Source: Corynebacterium sp. (GTDB lineage Bacteria; Actinomycetota; Actinomycetes; Mycobacteriales; Mycobacteriaceae). Taken from it: a DNA stretch of 64,000 bases. A model generated the notes under the pieces. The model did no database searches and was not told the DNA's origin. It saw only the letters and a list, made by a program, of their open reading frames with translations. The position numbers were made by a program, and so were the translations under genes. The stretch spans positions 1-64,000 of the forward strand of contig NZ_JALAGU010000026.1 of NCBI RefSeq assembly GCF_022712275.1. Direction: 5' to 3'. Below, one piece after another: positions 8,458-17,417 of the stretch; the stretch's first letter is position 1, and the number at the start of each line of letters is the position of its first letter.

Positions 8458-9387
8458 TTACATCGGTGACCCGACCGCTCCACCGATTCCCTCCCGGGCG
8501 ATGTCCAGCAGCGCCGCGGCGTCCCTCTCCAGGGCGCCGTGACGGGGGAAGACCGCGCGGATCAGGCGGCGGAACGTGGCGTCCTGCACGGGGACGCGGA
8601 CCAGTTCACCCAGCTTGAGCTCACGGGCGACCGCACGTGCCGCGATGAGCGTCGGCTCCCCCATCCCCGTCACCGCCGCCCGCTGTGCCGACAGTGACCC
8701 GAACTCACCGGCCGGGGTGGCGACCGTGCCGAGGACGTCCTCGACGACATCACGTGACCCCGAGCCTGCCTCGCGCATGATCAGCGGCGTCCGACGCAGT
8801 TCCGCCGCCGTCACCCCCGGACCCGTGCGCACATCACGCTGCGCCCAGGCGTGGGACGCCGGGACCACGAGAATAAGGTCGTCCACCCCGACCACCGCAG
8901 AATCCAGGCCGTGACTGACCGTCGTCCCCTCGACGAAACCGAGCGGGCAGTCCCCGTCGGAGACCGCCTCCCCCACCGCTGCCGAGTTGCAGGGACGCAG
9001 CAGCAACCGGACCTGCGGATTCTGCTTGTGGAAGCGGGCCGCCCACGACGGGAAGTACAGTTCGGCGACCGTGTTGGAGACCGCCACCGGCAACGACCGG
9101 GCGGCGTCTGGACGGGCGGCCCCGGCGATGACACGGGAAAAGCCGCCCACCGCGTCGAGGTACTCGTGCGCGGCATCGAGGACCGCCCGCCCCCGTTCGG
9201 TCGGTTCAGATCCGCCGATACCACGCCGGAACACCTTCACCCCCAGGGTCCTCTCGGCGGACGCCACCCTCGCACTCACCGTCTGCTGGCTGAACCCGAG
9301 AGCGCGGGCCGCCGATGCGATGCTGCGGTGCTCGTCGACGGCGATGAGTGTGACGAGCTGGTCGACCGGCGGCACGTTGGGGTACAT
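8458..9387 (-). CDS. LysR-family transcriptional regulator
   Basis: 309 residues. The N-terminal winged helix-turn-helix (SIASAARALGFSQQTVSARV at about residues 18-37) is followed by a LysR substrate-binding domain of about 200 residues. It is divergent from the TDT-family transporter at 9459, the usual arrangement when a LysR protein controls its neighbour. The inverted repeat at 9416-9437 between them fits a LysR operator. The ligand cannot be deduced; the motif FVEGTTVSHGLDSA is in the effector-domain hinge region. Confidence 0.88.
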   Translation of the reverse strand: MYPNVPPVDQLVTLIAVDEHRSIASAARALGFSQQTVSARVASAERTLGVKVFRRGIGGSEPTERGRAVLDAAHEYLDAVGGFSRVIAGAARPDAARSLPVAVSNTVAELYFPSWAARFHKQNPQVRLLLRPCNSAAVGEAVSDGDCPLGFVEGTTVSHGLDSAVVGVDDLILVVPASHAWAQRDVRTGPGVTAAELRRTPLIMREAGSGSRDVVEDVLGTVATPAGEFGSLSAQRAAVTGMGEPTLIAARAVARELKLGELVRVPVQDATFRRLIRAVFPRHGALERDAAALLDIAREGIGGAVGSPM

Positions 9388-9415
9388 GCTCGCATTGTAC
9401 CCCCGACGGTGAAAC

Positions 9416-9437
9416 TCGTTATCCCCGGTTAGAACGA
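9416..9437. promoter_or_regulatory. Candidate LysR operator
   Basis: Inverted repeat TCGTT-N12-AACGA centred between the divergent lysR and transporter genes, with a T/A-ended dyad of the kind LysR proteins bind. The right arm lies about 22 bases before the transporter ATG. Confidence 0.45.
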
Positions 9438-9458
9438 ATACGGACTAGCGTGAAACCC

Positions 9459-10436
9459 ATGTCCGTGAAACACACCACCGCCCGGGTCGCCGGATCTGCA
9501 CCAGGCCCGGCACAGAGTCCGGGGCCGGTCACTGCGCCCGTGGCGGCACCGGCACTGCCCGGTCCGGGGGCCGCCTGGGGAGGGGCCGTGATGGGACTGT
9601 CTGTCACGGGGTCCCTGCTCGGCATCCGTCTTGCGGCCCCGCTCGGCGCCGCAGTCACCGTCCTGGCGGCCGGTGTCCTCCTCATCCTGGTCGCCGGTGC
9701 GGTGAGGGCACCACGGTTCAGCGACATCCCTGCCTGGTCGATGATGACGATGGGTGTCCTCGCTCTCGGATCCGCTGTGGACACCACGTTCGGCTGGTCC
9801 GGCGCACACGCCGTCACCTGGGTCCTCGGTTCGGTTGCCGCTGTGGTCGTGCTGATGGTCCAGGGTGTCCGTTTCCTGCGCGGTGAGGTACCCGCGACCT
9901 TCCCCGGCGTCCTCCCCCTCGTCACCCCGATGGTTGCCGCGACCAATGCCGCCCAGCTCGGCCACCCGCTACCCGGCGTGCTCTGTTTCACCGCGTCCCT
10001 GCTGACTGCTGTCCCCGCCTTCGCGCGCGTGTACCTCTGTGCCGGACGCCGCCCTCCCGCCGAGACCGCGGCGGCCACATGGATCCCGCTCGGGGTGGTC
10101 GGCCAGAGTTCCGCTGCGGCACTGCTGCTCACCGACGGGGCCACGGTCGGCGTCGTCTACGCCGTGACAGTGCTGTGCCTGGGATTTCCCGCGGCGGGCT
10201 GGGCGGCCGTGAACCACTGGGGCGCACTCCTCCACCGTCCGATGCCGAATCCCTCGTGGTGGGCCGCGACCTTCCCGGTCGGCACCTGCAGTCTGGGGAC
10301 GCACACTCTCGCGGCAGTGACGGGCGTGGCGTGGGTGGACGCGGTGAGCGCCGGGCTACTCCTGTTTCTGTGCATCCACGTGGCGCTGGCCGCCATCGGT
10401 ACCGCGTCCGCCGTACGTCGGCGGCACCTCGGCTGA
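9459..10436 (+). CDS. TDT-family (TehA/SLAC1-like) transporter
   Basis: 325-residue integral membrane protein with about ten hydrophobic segments. The stretch NPSWWAATFPVGTCSLGTHT near residue 265 matches the conserved WW.FTFP.G repeat of the tellurite-resistance/dicarboxylate transporter family, which includes TehA, malate transporter Mae1, sulfite exporter Ssu1 and plant SLAC1 anion channels. The substrate is unclear; anions such as dicarboxylates or sulfite are the family's usual cargo. A GTG three codons upstream (9450) is an alternative start; neither has a strong ribosome site. It is divergent from the LysR regulator and its stop abuts the stop of the convergent SDR gene. Confidence 0.82.
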   Translation: MSVKHTTARVAGSAPGPAQSPGPVTAPVAAPALPGPGAAWGGAVMGLSVTGSLLGIRLAAPLGAAVTVLAAGVLLILVAGAVRAPRFSDIPAWSMMTMGVLALGSAVDTTFGWSGAHAVTWVLGSVAAVVVLMVQGVRFLRGEVPATFPGVLPLVTPMVAATNAAQLGHPLPGVLCFTASLLTAVPAFARVYLCAGRRPPAETAAATWIPLGVVGQSSAAALLLTDGATVGVVYAVTVLCLGFPAAGWAAVNHWGALLHRPMPNPSWWAATFPVGTCSLGTHTLAAVTGVAWVDAVSAGLLLFLCIHVALAAIGTASAVRRRHLG

Positions 10437-11279
10437 TCAGTCCAGGAAGATGTCCCGGTGCAGTGCGGAGTCCGGGGTCCCAGGAACCGCGGCGTAGCCC
10501 GACAGGTCGGTGACACCATGCTCGGCGAGCAACTCCTCCATGATCAGCGACTGCCCGGTGATCTCCCGGGAATCCGTGGTCAGCAGGGCGTAGGCGGAAT
10601 CCGCGGCGATGTCCGGGGTACGGGAGACACGCATCATCTCGTCGCCGCCGAGGGCGTACTTCACCGCGGCGGTGGCGACCGTGGTGGCCGGCCACAGCGC
10701 ATTGGCGGCGATGCCGTCGTCGGCGAACTCGGCGGCCAGGCCCAGGGTGGCCATGGTCATCCCGTACTTCGCCAGGGTGTAGCCGGTGTGCGCGCCGAGC
10801 CACTGCGGGGTGGTGTTCAGCGGCGGGGACAGGGAGATGATGTGCGGGTTCTCCGCCTGCTTCAGGTACGGCACGGCCGCCCGGGAGAGCATGAAGGTAC
10901 CGCGGACGTTGACGTCCTGCATGAGGTCGTATTTCTTCTCCGCCAGGTCCAGCGTACGGGACAGGTCGATGACGCTGGCGTTGTTCACCACCGCGTCGAT
11001 CCCGCCGAAAATCTCGACGGTCGTGGCGACGGCGCGGGCGATGTCCTCGTCGTTGCGGACGTCACCGTGGATCGGCAGGGCCTTCCCGCCCGCCTCCTCG
11101 ATGGCGTCGGCCGCGGTGTGGATGGTGCCCTCCAGCTTGGGATGCGGGGTGTCGGTCTTCGCGAGGACGGCGACATTCGCGCCGTCGCGGGCGGCCCGCA
11201 GCGCGATCGCCAGGCCGATGCCGCGGGTACCGCCGCTCATGAGGATGGTCCTGCCTGCCAGGGTTGCTGAGTTACTCAT
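10437..11279 (-). CDS. SDR-family oxidoreductase (HSDL2-like)
   Basis: 280-residue short-chain dehydrogenase/reductase. GGTRGIG near residue 16 is the dinucleotide-binding loop, VNNASV is the NNAG-type motif, and GYTLAK provides the catalytic Tyr and Lys. PHIISLSPPLN and LWPATTVATAAV resemble hydroxysteroid-dehydrogenase-like 2 proteins and short-chain fatty-acyl reductases. The ATG at 11279 was chosen because MSNSATLAGRTILMSGGTRG begins the fold; the frame upstream is antisense to xthA. Substrate unknown. Confidence 0.85.
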   Translation of the reverse strand: MSNSATLAGRTILMSGGTRGIGLAIALRAARDGANVAVLAKTDTPHPKLEGTIHTAADAIEEAGGKALPIHGDVRNDEDIARAVATTVEIFGGIDAVVNNASVIDLSRTLDLAEKKYDLMQDVNVRGTFMLSRAAVPYLKQAENPHIISLSPPLNTTPQWLGAHTGYTLAKYGMTMATLGLAAEFADDGIAANALWPATTVATAAVKYALGGDEMMRVSRTPDIAADSAYALLTTDSREITGQSLIMEELLAEHGVTDLSGYAAVPGTPDSALHRDIFLD

Positions 11280-11325
11280 GCAGGCAACCCTAACCGCCGG
11301 GAGGACGCGGCGGGGCGACTTCCGC

Positions 11326-12300
11326 CTAGTTGTACTCCACCAGCACCGGGGAGTGGTCGCTCCACCGCAGGTCGTAATCGGGTGCCTTGTCCACCCAGGC
11401 CGCGACAGCGCGCTCGAACAGCGGGCGGGTCGCGATCTGGTAGTCGATGCGCCAACCGGCACCCGTGTCGAAGGCCTTCCCGCGCCAGGTCCACCAGGAG
11501 TACGGCCCCTCCTCCTCATCGGCATGCAGCTGACGCAGCACATCGAACCACTGCGGGTCACCGGATGCTCCCCCGGCCACCCGGGCTCGGGCCACCTGCC
11601 CCGGCGTGTAGTCCACTGCGCCGAAGAAGTCCCCTGCCCCACCGGCCGGATTGCCGTTGCGTCCCGCGTCCGTGGCGTCCCCGACCTGCGTCGTAGCGTC
11701 CGGGAAGGTGCCCAGCAGGGAGTCCATGAAAGCGCGCTCGTCGGGCAGGAAGCCGGACTTCTTCCGGTTGGGACGCCAGTTCTTCAGGTCGGCGCGGCGG
11801 TGGCAGATGTTCCAGTCACCGCCGACGACCATCTCCTCCCCGCTCGCGGCACGGGCGGCGAGGTAGGGACCGAGGACATCGAGGAAGCGGTACTTCTCAT
11901 CCTGCTTGGTGGTGTTCTCCGCGCCGGAGGGCAGGTAGACGCTGGCCACGGTGATGCCGGCGGTCTTCGCCTCGATCCACCGCCCGGCGTCCCCGAACTC
12001 CTCGGCACCGGGCATCTCACCGAACCCGACCTGCACGTCGTCGATCCGCGCGCGGGAGAGGATCGCGACACCGGCGCGCCCCTTCGCCGCCGCCTCGGCC
12101 TGCACCAGGTGCCAGCCGGACGCCAGCGCCGGGGCGAGCGTCGCCTCGGTCTGCTCCGGGGTGGCGCGGACCTCCTGCAGCAGGACGATGTCCGCCGGGG
12201 TGGCGTCCAACCAGGGGAGGATGCCGTGATTCAGTTCATTGCGCTGCTTTGCGGCGGCGCGGATCCCGTTGACGTTGACGGTGGCGACGGTGAGGCTCAT
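11326..12300 (-). CDS. xthA: Exodeoxyribonuclease III / AP endonuclease
   Basis: 324-residue member of the Mg-dependent endonuclease/exonuclease/phosphatase family, acting in base excision repair. It starts MSLTVATVNVNGIRAA with the metal-coordinating Asn, followed by DIVLLQEVRA (catalytic Glu), GDWNICH (Asp and Asn) and the terminal RWSDHSPVLVEY (Asp-His pair). The stretch YSWWTWRGKAFDTGAGWRID is typical of the bacterial ExoIII subgroup. The ATG at 12300 lies 10 bases after the stop of the MFS transporter gene on the same strand. Confidence 0.92.
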   Translation of the reverse strand: MSLTVATVNVNGIRAAAKQRNELNHGILPWLDATPADIVLLQEVRATPEQTEATLAPALASGWHLVQAEAAAKGRAGVAILSRARIDDVQVGFGEMPGAEEFGDAGRWIEAKTAGITVASVYLPSGAENTTKQDEKYRFLDVLGPYLAARAASGEEMVVGGDWNICHRRADLKNWRPNRKKSGFLPDERAFMDSLLGTFPDATTQVGDATDAGRNGNPAGGAGDFFGAVDYTPGQVARARVAGGASGDPQWFDVLRQLHADEEEGPYSWWTWRGKAFDTGAGWRIDYQIATRPLFERAVAAWVDKAPDYDLRWSDHSPVLVEYN

Positions 12301-12310
12301 GCGCACCACC

Positions 12311-13627
12311 CTAACCGGCGGCAGGCACCTCCCGGGCCAGCTGCCTCCGGTAGAGCAGATGGGTCGGGACGAAGATCACCAGACCGGCCAGCGCGAGGCC
12401 CGCTCCGGCCAGCGCGGGTGCCGAATAGGAGTACCCCGCGCTGATGACCGCGCCACCGATGGCCGCACCGGAGGCGTTGGCGATGTTGAACGCCGACTGG
12501 TTCATCGCGGCGGCGAGATTCTGGGCCTTACCTGCGACATCCATGAAACGGGTCTGCATGACGATGACGAGGATGCCGCCGCCGACGGAGACCAGGCCGA
12601 ACATCAGGATCGCCAGCGGGGCGACGGTACTGGCGAAGTAGAAGCCGACCAGCATGACGATCATCGTCAGGAACGCGCCGACGATGGATCGGGGGATATT
12701 GCGGTCGGCGAGGCGTCCACCGACCATGTTCCCGATGACCATGCCGATGCCGTAGACCATGAGCACGAACCACATCATGTTCTCGGGGTAGTGGGCGCGC
12801 TCGGTCATCGTCCAGGAGATGTAGGTGTAGACGCAGAACATGCCGCCGAAGCCGATCGCCCCGGACAGCAGTGTCAGCCAGACCTGTGGGTTCACCAGGG
12901 CGCCGGCCTCGGTACGGGGTCGGGTGACGGGCATGAGTGTCAGGTGCGGCATCGAGATCCACAGCCCGGTCAGGGTCGCCAGGCCGATCAACGCGACGAC
13001 GCCGTATGCCGCCGCCCAGCCCAGCACTGAACCGATCCACTGTGCCACCGGAACACCGACCACTGTCGCGGTGGCCAGTCCCAACGAGATCCGGGCGATG
13101 GCCTGACCCCGTTTGCCGGGCTCGGCCATGGACGCGGCGATGAGGTTGGCGACGGCGAAGTAGGCGCCGTGCGGGAAGCCGGCGATGAACCGCGCCACCA
13201 TGAGCAGTCCGTAGGAGTGGGCGAACATGCTCAGACCGTTGCCGAGGGTGAAGGCCACCATGAGGATGATGATCAGCCGCCGTCGGGGGATGCGTCCGGT
13301 GAGTGTGGTGATCAGCGGAGCACCGACGACGACGCCCATGGCGTAGGCGGTGACGACATGGCCGGCCTGGGCTTCGGTGATGCCGAAGTCGTCGGCGATG
13401 TAGCTCAGCAGACCCATCGAGACGAACTCGGTGGTGCCGATGCCGAAGCCGCCGAGGGCCAGGGCGAGCATGGCGATGGGCCGACGGCGGCGTCCCATCT
13501 CGGTCTGTCGCGGCAACGGGGTGCGGTGCGGGTGCGGGACGTGGAGGAGCCGTCGACGGGGAGCGGTCGTGGTGTCGGTGTCAGGGTCGGTGTCAGGGTC
13601 GGTGGATGACGGGAAAGAATCAAGCAT
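12311..13627 (-). CDS. MFS transporter, DHA1 type
   Basis: 438-residue major facilitator superfamily protein with 12 predicted helices, probably a drug or sugar exporter of the AraJ/Cml type. Its first helix carries LALGGFGIGTTEFVSMGLLS, a signature of that subfamily. A cytoplasmic N-terminus of about 60 residues contains a short Asp-Pro-Asp-Thr repeat encoded by a duplicated 12-base unit. The ATG at 13627 has AAAGGTGA seven bases upstream; an ATG further upstream lacks such a site. The upstream 50 bases are unusually AT-rich for this window. Confidence 0.86.
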   Translation of the reverse strand: MLDSFPSSTDPDTDPDTDTTTAPRRRLLHVPHPHRTPLPRQTEMGRRRRPIAMLALALGGFGIGTTEFVSMGLLSYIADDFGITEAQAGHVVTAYAMGVVVGAPLITTLTGRIPRRRLIIILMVAFTLGNGLSMFAHSYGLLMVARFIAGFPHGAYFAVANLIAASMAEPGKRGQAIARISLGLATATVVGVPVAQWIGSVLGWAAAYGVVALIGLATLTGLWISMPHLTLMPVTRPRTEAGALVNPQVWLTLLSGAIGFGGMFCVYTYISWTMTERAHYPENMMWFVLMVYGIGMVIGNMVGGRLADRNIPRSIVGAFLTMIVMLVGFYFASTVAPLAILMFGLVSVGGGILVIVMQTRFMDVAGKAQNLAAAMNQSAFNIANASGAAIGGAVISAGYSYSAPALAGAGLALAGLVIFVPTHLLYRRQLAREVPAAG

Positions 13628-14030
13628 TAATTCATCACCTTTTAGAGCGGAAAAGTGGAGGTCGGGATTCGGTGGTGACGGCATCCCGGGCGACAGGAGT
13701 TCGGACCGCGAACGTTGAGGGGCCTCGGGGAAGCACCTATGCGACCACGTCCGGGCGGATACCGCAAGCCCACGCCGGTCGTGTGTGACGTGTCAGTCGC
13801 ACGGCGACGGACCGCGATCCGCCCACTGTGACCTGCACGACAGTTATGTGTACGCCACCGCTCGTCTACCTCCCCCGGAGAGAGTGGCGTCCATTACTTT
13901 GCCGTATCATAGGTCCCGTGGATTCCGGCGACATCGATCGCCACCGAATGACATGCGAATACACGGGCATTAACTGAGCACCGTATCGGTTGACCGCCCA
14001 CAGCAATAGAACACAAGGGAGTACCTGCCC
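13628..14030. other. Divergent intergenic region between MFS gene and icd
   Basis: 403 bases without a convincing gene. It must hold both promoters. TATCAT at 13905-13910 is a possible -10 for icd but has no matching -35. An AAGGGAG ribosome site lies about 10 bases before the icd ATG. Two TGTGA half-sites near 13783 and 13827 resemble half of the GlxR (CRP-like) operator but lack a good second half. Confidence 0.4.
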
Positions 14031-16271
14031 ATGGCCAAAATCATCTACACGCGTACCGACGAGGCACCGCTCCTTGCGACCTACTCTCTGCTGCCCGTCA
14101 TCGAGGCCTTCGCCGGTACCGCCGGCGTCGAGGTCGAGACCCGGGACATCTCGCTGGCCGCCCGCATCCTCGCCGCCTTCGACGATCTGCTCCCGGAGGA
14201 GCAGCGGGTGGACGACGCCCTCGCAGAGCTCGGCGAGATCGCGAAATCCCCTGACGCGAACATCATCAAGCTGCCGAACATCTCGGCATCCGTCCCCCAG
14301 CTCAAGGCAGCCATCGCCGAGCTGCAGGCCGACGGCTACGCGCTCCCGAACTTCCCGGACGAGCCCGCCACCGACGAGGAGAAGGACGCCCGCGCCCGCT
14401 ACGACTCCGTCAAGGGCTCCGCCGTCAACCCGGTCCTGCGGGAGGGCAACTCCGACCGCCGCGCACCGCAGGCCGTGAAGAACTTCGCCCGCAAGCACCC
14501 GCACACCATGGGTGCCTGGGACAAGGATTCCAAGACCAACGTCGCGACCATGACCGAGGGCGACTTCCGTCACAACGAGAAGTCCGTGATCATCGACGGG
14601 GACGACACCCTGCAGATCCGCCTCGTCGCCGCCGACGGCACCGTCACCGTACTCAAGGAGTCCCTGCCGGTCCTCGACAAGGAGATCGTCGATGCGACCG
14701 TGCTGCACGCCGCCGCGCTCGACGGCTTCCTCGCCGCCCAGGTCGCGCGTGCCAAGGAGGAGGGAATCCTCTTCTCCGCACACCTCAAGGCCACCATGAT
14801 GAAGGTCTCCGACCCGATCATCTTCGGCCACGTCGTCCGCGCCTACTTCGCCGATGTCTTCGCGCAGTACGGTGACGAGCTGTTCTCCCACGGCCTCAAC
14901 GGCGAGAACGGCCTCGCCGCGATCCTCTCCGGCCTCGACGAGTTCGAGGATCAGAAGCTGGCCGACGAGATCCGCGCCGCCTTCGACAAGGGCTTCGCCG
15001 AGGGCCCGTCGATCGCCATGGTGAACTCCGAGAAGGGCATCACCAACCTGCACGTCCCCTCCGACGTCATCGTCGACGCCTCCATGCCCGCCATGATCCG
15101 CACCTCGGGTCACATGTGGAACAAGGACAACGAGGAGCAGGACGCTCTCGCAGTCCTCCCGGACTCCTCCTACGCCGGTGTCTACCAGGTCGTCATCGAC
15201 GACTGCCGCAGGAACGGCGCCTTCGACCCGACCACCATGGGCACCGTCCCGAACGTCGGCCTCATGGCGCAGAAGGCCGAGGAGTACGGCTCCCACGACA
15301 AGACCTTCAAGATCCCCTCCGACGGCACCGTCGAGGTCGTCAACTCCGCCGGTGAGGTTCTCATGTCCCACACCGTCGCCACCGGCGACATCTGGCGCGC
15401 CTGCCAGGCCAAGGACATCCCGGTCCGCGACTGGGTCAAGCTGGCCGTCAACCGTGCCCGCTCCACCGGCTGGCCCGCCATCTTCTGGCTGGACGCCACC
15501 CGCGCCCACGACCGGAACGTCATCACCAAGGTCGAGGAGTGCCTGAAGGACGCCGACCTCGTCGGTTCCACCGAAGGCCTGGACATCCGCATCCTCTCCC
15601 CGGAGGAGGCCTGCCAGGTCTCGATCGACCGCATCCGCGCCGGCGAGAACACCATCTCCGTCTCGGGCAATGTTCTGCGTGACTATCTCACCGACCTCTT
15701 CCCGATCATGGAGCTGGGCACCAGCGCCAAGATGCTGTCCATCGTCCCGCTGATCGCCGGTGGCGGACTCTTCGAGACCGGTGCCGGCGGATCCGCCCCC
15801 AAGCACGTCCAGCAGCTCATCGAGGAGGACTACCTCCGCTGGGATTCCCTGGGTGAGTTCCTCGCCCTGGCCGAGTCGCTGCGCAAGCTGGCCGAGACGG
15901 ACAACAACCCGCGCACCCCGGTCCTGGCGGACGCCCTGGACAAGGCCACGGAGAAGATCCTCAACGAGGACAAGTCCCCGGCCCGCAAGATCGGTGAGAT
16001 CGACAACCGCGGCAGCCACTACTACCTGGCCGCCTACTGGGCCCGGAACCTTGCCGAGCAGACCGAGGACCCGGAACTGGCCGAGATCTTCGCCCCGGTC
16101 GCCGACGAGCTCGAGAAGCAGTTCGAGACCATCAAGGTCGAGATGCGCGGCGGTCAGGGCACCTCCGTCGACCTCGGCGGCTACTACTGGCCGAACGACG
16201 AGAAGACCACCAAGGTCATGCGCCCGTCGCAGACCTTCAACGCCGTCATCGACGGGCTCGCCGCCCGCTAG
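14031..16271 (+). CDS. icd: Isocitrate dehydrogenase, NADP-dependent, monomeric
   Basis: 746 residues, the usual length of the monomeric IDH-II family found in corynebacteria and Azotobacter. It oxidatively decarboxylates isocitrate to 2-oxoglutarate in the TCA cycle. Recognisable family segments are MAKIIYTRTDEAPLLATYSL at the start, KNFARKHPHTMG, GDTLQIRLVA-like strand, IDDCRRNGAFDPTTMGTVPN and GGYYWPNDEKTTKVMRPSQT near the end. Codon use is strongly biased to C-ending codons, fitting high expression. It is transcribed alone; a structured 3' region follows. Confidence 0.97.
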   Translation: MAKIIYTRTDEAPLLATYSLLPVIEAFAGTAGVEVETRDISLAARILAAFDDLLPEEQRVDDALAELGEIAKSPDANIIKLPNISASVPQLKAAIAELQADGYALPNFPDEPATDEEKDARARYDSVKGSAVNPVLREGNSDRRAPQAVKNFARKHPHTMGAWDKDSKTNVATMTEGDFRHNEKSVIIDGDDTLQIRLVAADGTVTVLKESLPVLDKEIVDATVLHAAALDGFLAAQVARAKEEGILFSAHLKATMMKVSDPIIFGHVVRAYFADVFAQYGDELFSHGLNGENGLAAILSGLDEFEDQKLADEIRAAFDKGFAEGPSIAMVNSEKGITNLHVPSDVIVDASMPAMIRTSGHMWNKDNEEQDALAVLPDSSYAGVYQVVIDDCRRNGAFDPTTMGTVPNVGLMAQKAEEYGSHDKTFKIPSDGTVEVVNSAGEVLMSHTVATGDIWRACQAKDIPVRDWVKLAVNRARSTGWPAIFWLDATRAHDRNVITKVEECLKDADLVGSTEGLDIRILSPEEACQVSIDRIRAGENTISVSGNVLRDYLTDLFPIMELGTSAKMLSIVPLIAGGGLFETGAGGSAPKHVQQLIEEDYLRWDSLGEFLALAESLRKLAETDNNPRTPVLADALDKATEKILNEDKSPARKIGEIDNRGSHYYLAAYWARNLAEQTEDPELAEIFAPVADELEKQFETIKVEMRGGQGTSVDLGGYYWPNDEKTTKVMRPSQTFNAVIDGLAAR

Positions 16272-16314
16272 ACTGCGCCTTCTGCGTCCTTCAGCGTCCT
16301 TCCCTGACGCACCC

Positions 16315-16361
16315 GGAACCCCGGGGTACCTGCCCTCCACGGCACGGTGCCCAGGGGTTCC
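16315..16361 (+). terminator. Stem-loop after icd
   Basis: GGAACCCC (16315-16322) pairs with GGGGTTCC (16354-16361), enclosing a small inner hairpin (GGCA/TGCC around 16341-16351). There is no strong T-run, so termination is likely but not certain. Confidence 0.5.
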
Positions 16362-16423
16362 GTCGTATGCGGACCCGTTCCCCGTGGCCGCCAAGCAGGG
16401 GTATATACAGGGGTGACGTTTAA

Positions 16424-16442
16424 AAAGGCATGGCTCGCCTAA
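16424..16442. promoter_or_regulatory. Candidate DtxR-type iron box upstream of sufC
   Basis: The 19 bases AAAGGCATGGCTCGCCTAA keep AGG near the left end, the central GGCT and CCTAA at the right end of the DtxR consensus TTAGGTTAGGCTAACCTAA, about 12 matches by eye. It lies about 200 bases before the sufC start. A possible -10 (TAGAAT, 16515-16520) follows. GATCACCC (16444-16451) and GGGTGATC (16502-16509) form a further inverted repeat. Positions 16272-16645 hold no gene. Confidence 0.45.
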
Positions 16443-16645
16443 AGATCACCCGTCAATGGCCCCAGATAGGGGTGTACGGCCATGATCACAGTCCGTTTCG
16501 GGGGTGATCAACCGTAGAATCAGAGGTGAAGGACACAGAAGGTCGGGAGAAATCCCACAACCGTGATCGGCGGACACAGTTACCGGTTCCACCGGACCGT
16601 TCCCGCCGGCAGAGAACTCCGACAGAAAGCCGGGTGCAGGACATC

Positions 16646-17371
16646 ATGACCACTCCCCTCCTCGAGTTGAAGAACGTCAGCATCGCCGCCGTCGATGATG
16701 AAGGCGTCGGGCACACCATCTGCCACGACGTGAACCTCACGATCAACGAGGGCGAGCGTCACATCCTGCTCGGCCCGAACGGCTCCGGGAAGTCCACCCT
16801 GCTCGCCGGCATCATCGGCCTGCACCCATTCCGGATCACCGCAGGCACCGCCACACTGCGCGGCGAGGACATCACCACCCTGGAGATCGAGGACCGTGCC
16901 CGTGCCGGCATCGGACTCGCCTTCCAGCGTCCTCCCGCCCTGGCCGGGGTGTCCGTCGACCGACTCGCCGCCGCCATCGGCGCCGGTGACCGGCTGGCGG
17001 AGGTCGAGCAGGAGCTCGGCCTCGACCATCTCGGCGACCGCGACGTCAACTGCGGTTTCTCCGGCGGTGAGGCCAAGCGCTTCGAGGTCATGAAGCTGGC
17101 CCTGCAGGGGCCGCAGCTGTGCCTGTTCGACGAGCCGGAGTCCGGTGTCGACATGGAGCAGGTCGGTGTCGTCGGCCGCGCCGTGCGCGACCTGCTGAGC
17201 TCCTCCGACGACCAGGGACGTCCCCGCGCCGGCCTCATCATCACCCACACCGGATTCATCCTCGACAGCCTGGACGCCACAGTCGCCCACCTTATGGTCG
17301 ACGGCACGATCGTCTCCACCGGCGAGCCCCGGGCAATGTTCGACCGCATCCGCGTCGACGGTTACCGCTGA
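16646..17371 (+). CDS. SufC-like Fe-S assembly ATPase
   Basis: 241-residue ABC-type ATPase. Walker A GPNGSGKST is at residues 43-51, with Q-loop AFQRPPAL, signature FSGGEAKRFEVMKLAL and Walker B LCLFDEPESGVD. The phrase FSGGEAKR with DEPESGVD matches SufC, not transport ABC proteins, and is closest in style to archaeal-type SufC. It would drive scaffold conformational change with the SufB-like partner encoded 46 bases downstream. AGGA precedes the ATG. No cysteine desulfurase, SufU or SufR gene lies alongside, so this is not the usual corynebacterial suf operon. Confidence 0.85.
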   Translation: MTTPLLELKNVSIAAVDDEGVGHTICHDVNLTINEGERHILLGPNGSGKSTLLAGIIGLHPFRITAGTATLRGEDITTLEIEDRARAGIGLAFQRPPALAGVSVDRLAAAIGAGDRLAEVEQELGLDHLGDRDVNCGFSGGEAKRFEVMKLALQGPQLCLFDEPESGVDMEQVGVVGRAVRDLLSSSDDQGRPRAGLIITHTGFILDSLDATVAHLMVDGTIVSTGEPRAMFDRIRVDGYR

Positions 17372-17417
17372 CACACCACAACACACCACAACCCACAACA
17401 GAAAGGTCGCGATCACC

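Noticed and set aside
8458..10436. LysR/TDT pair as a tellurite-resistance module
   Set aside because: The TDT family is not specific for tellurite and no other ter or teh genes are present, so the substrate was left open.
13866..16394. An 842-codon open frame antisense to icd
   Set aside because: It is complementary to a highly conserved, highly expressed gene, and high-GC codon bias leaves long antisense frames open. Its protein is low-complexity Gly/Val/Asp.
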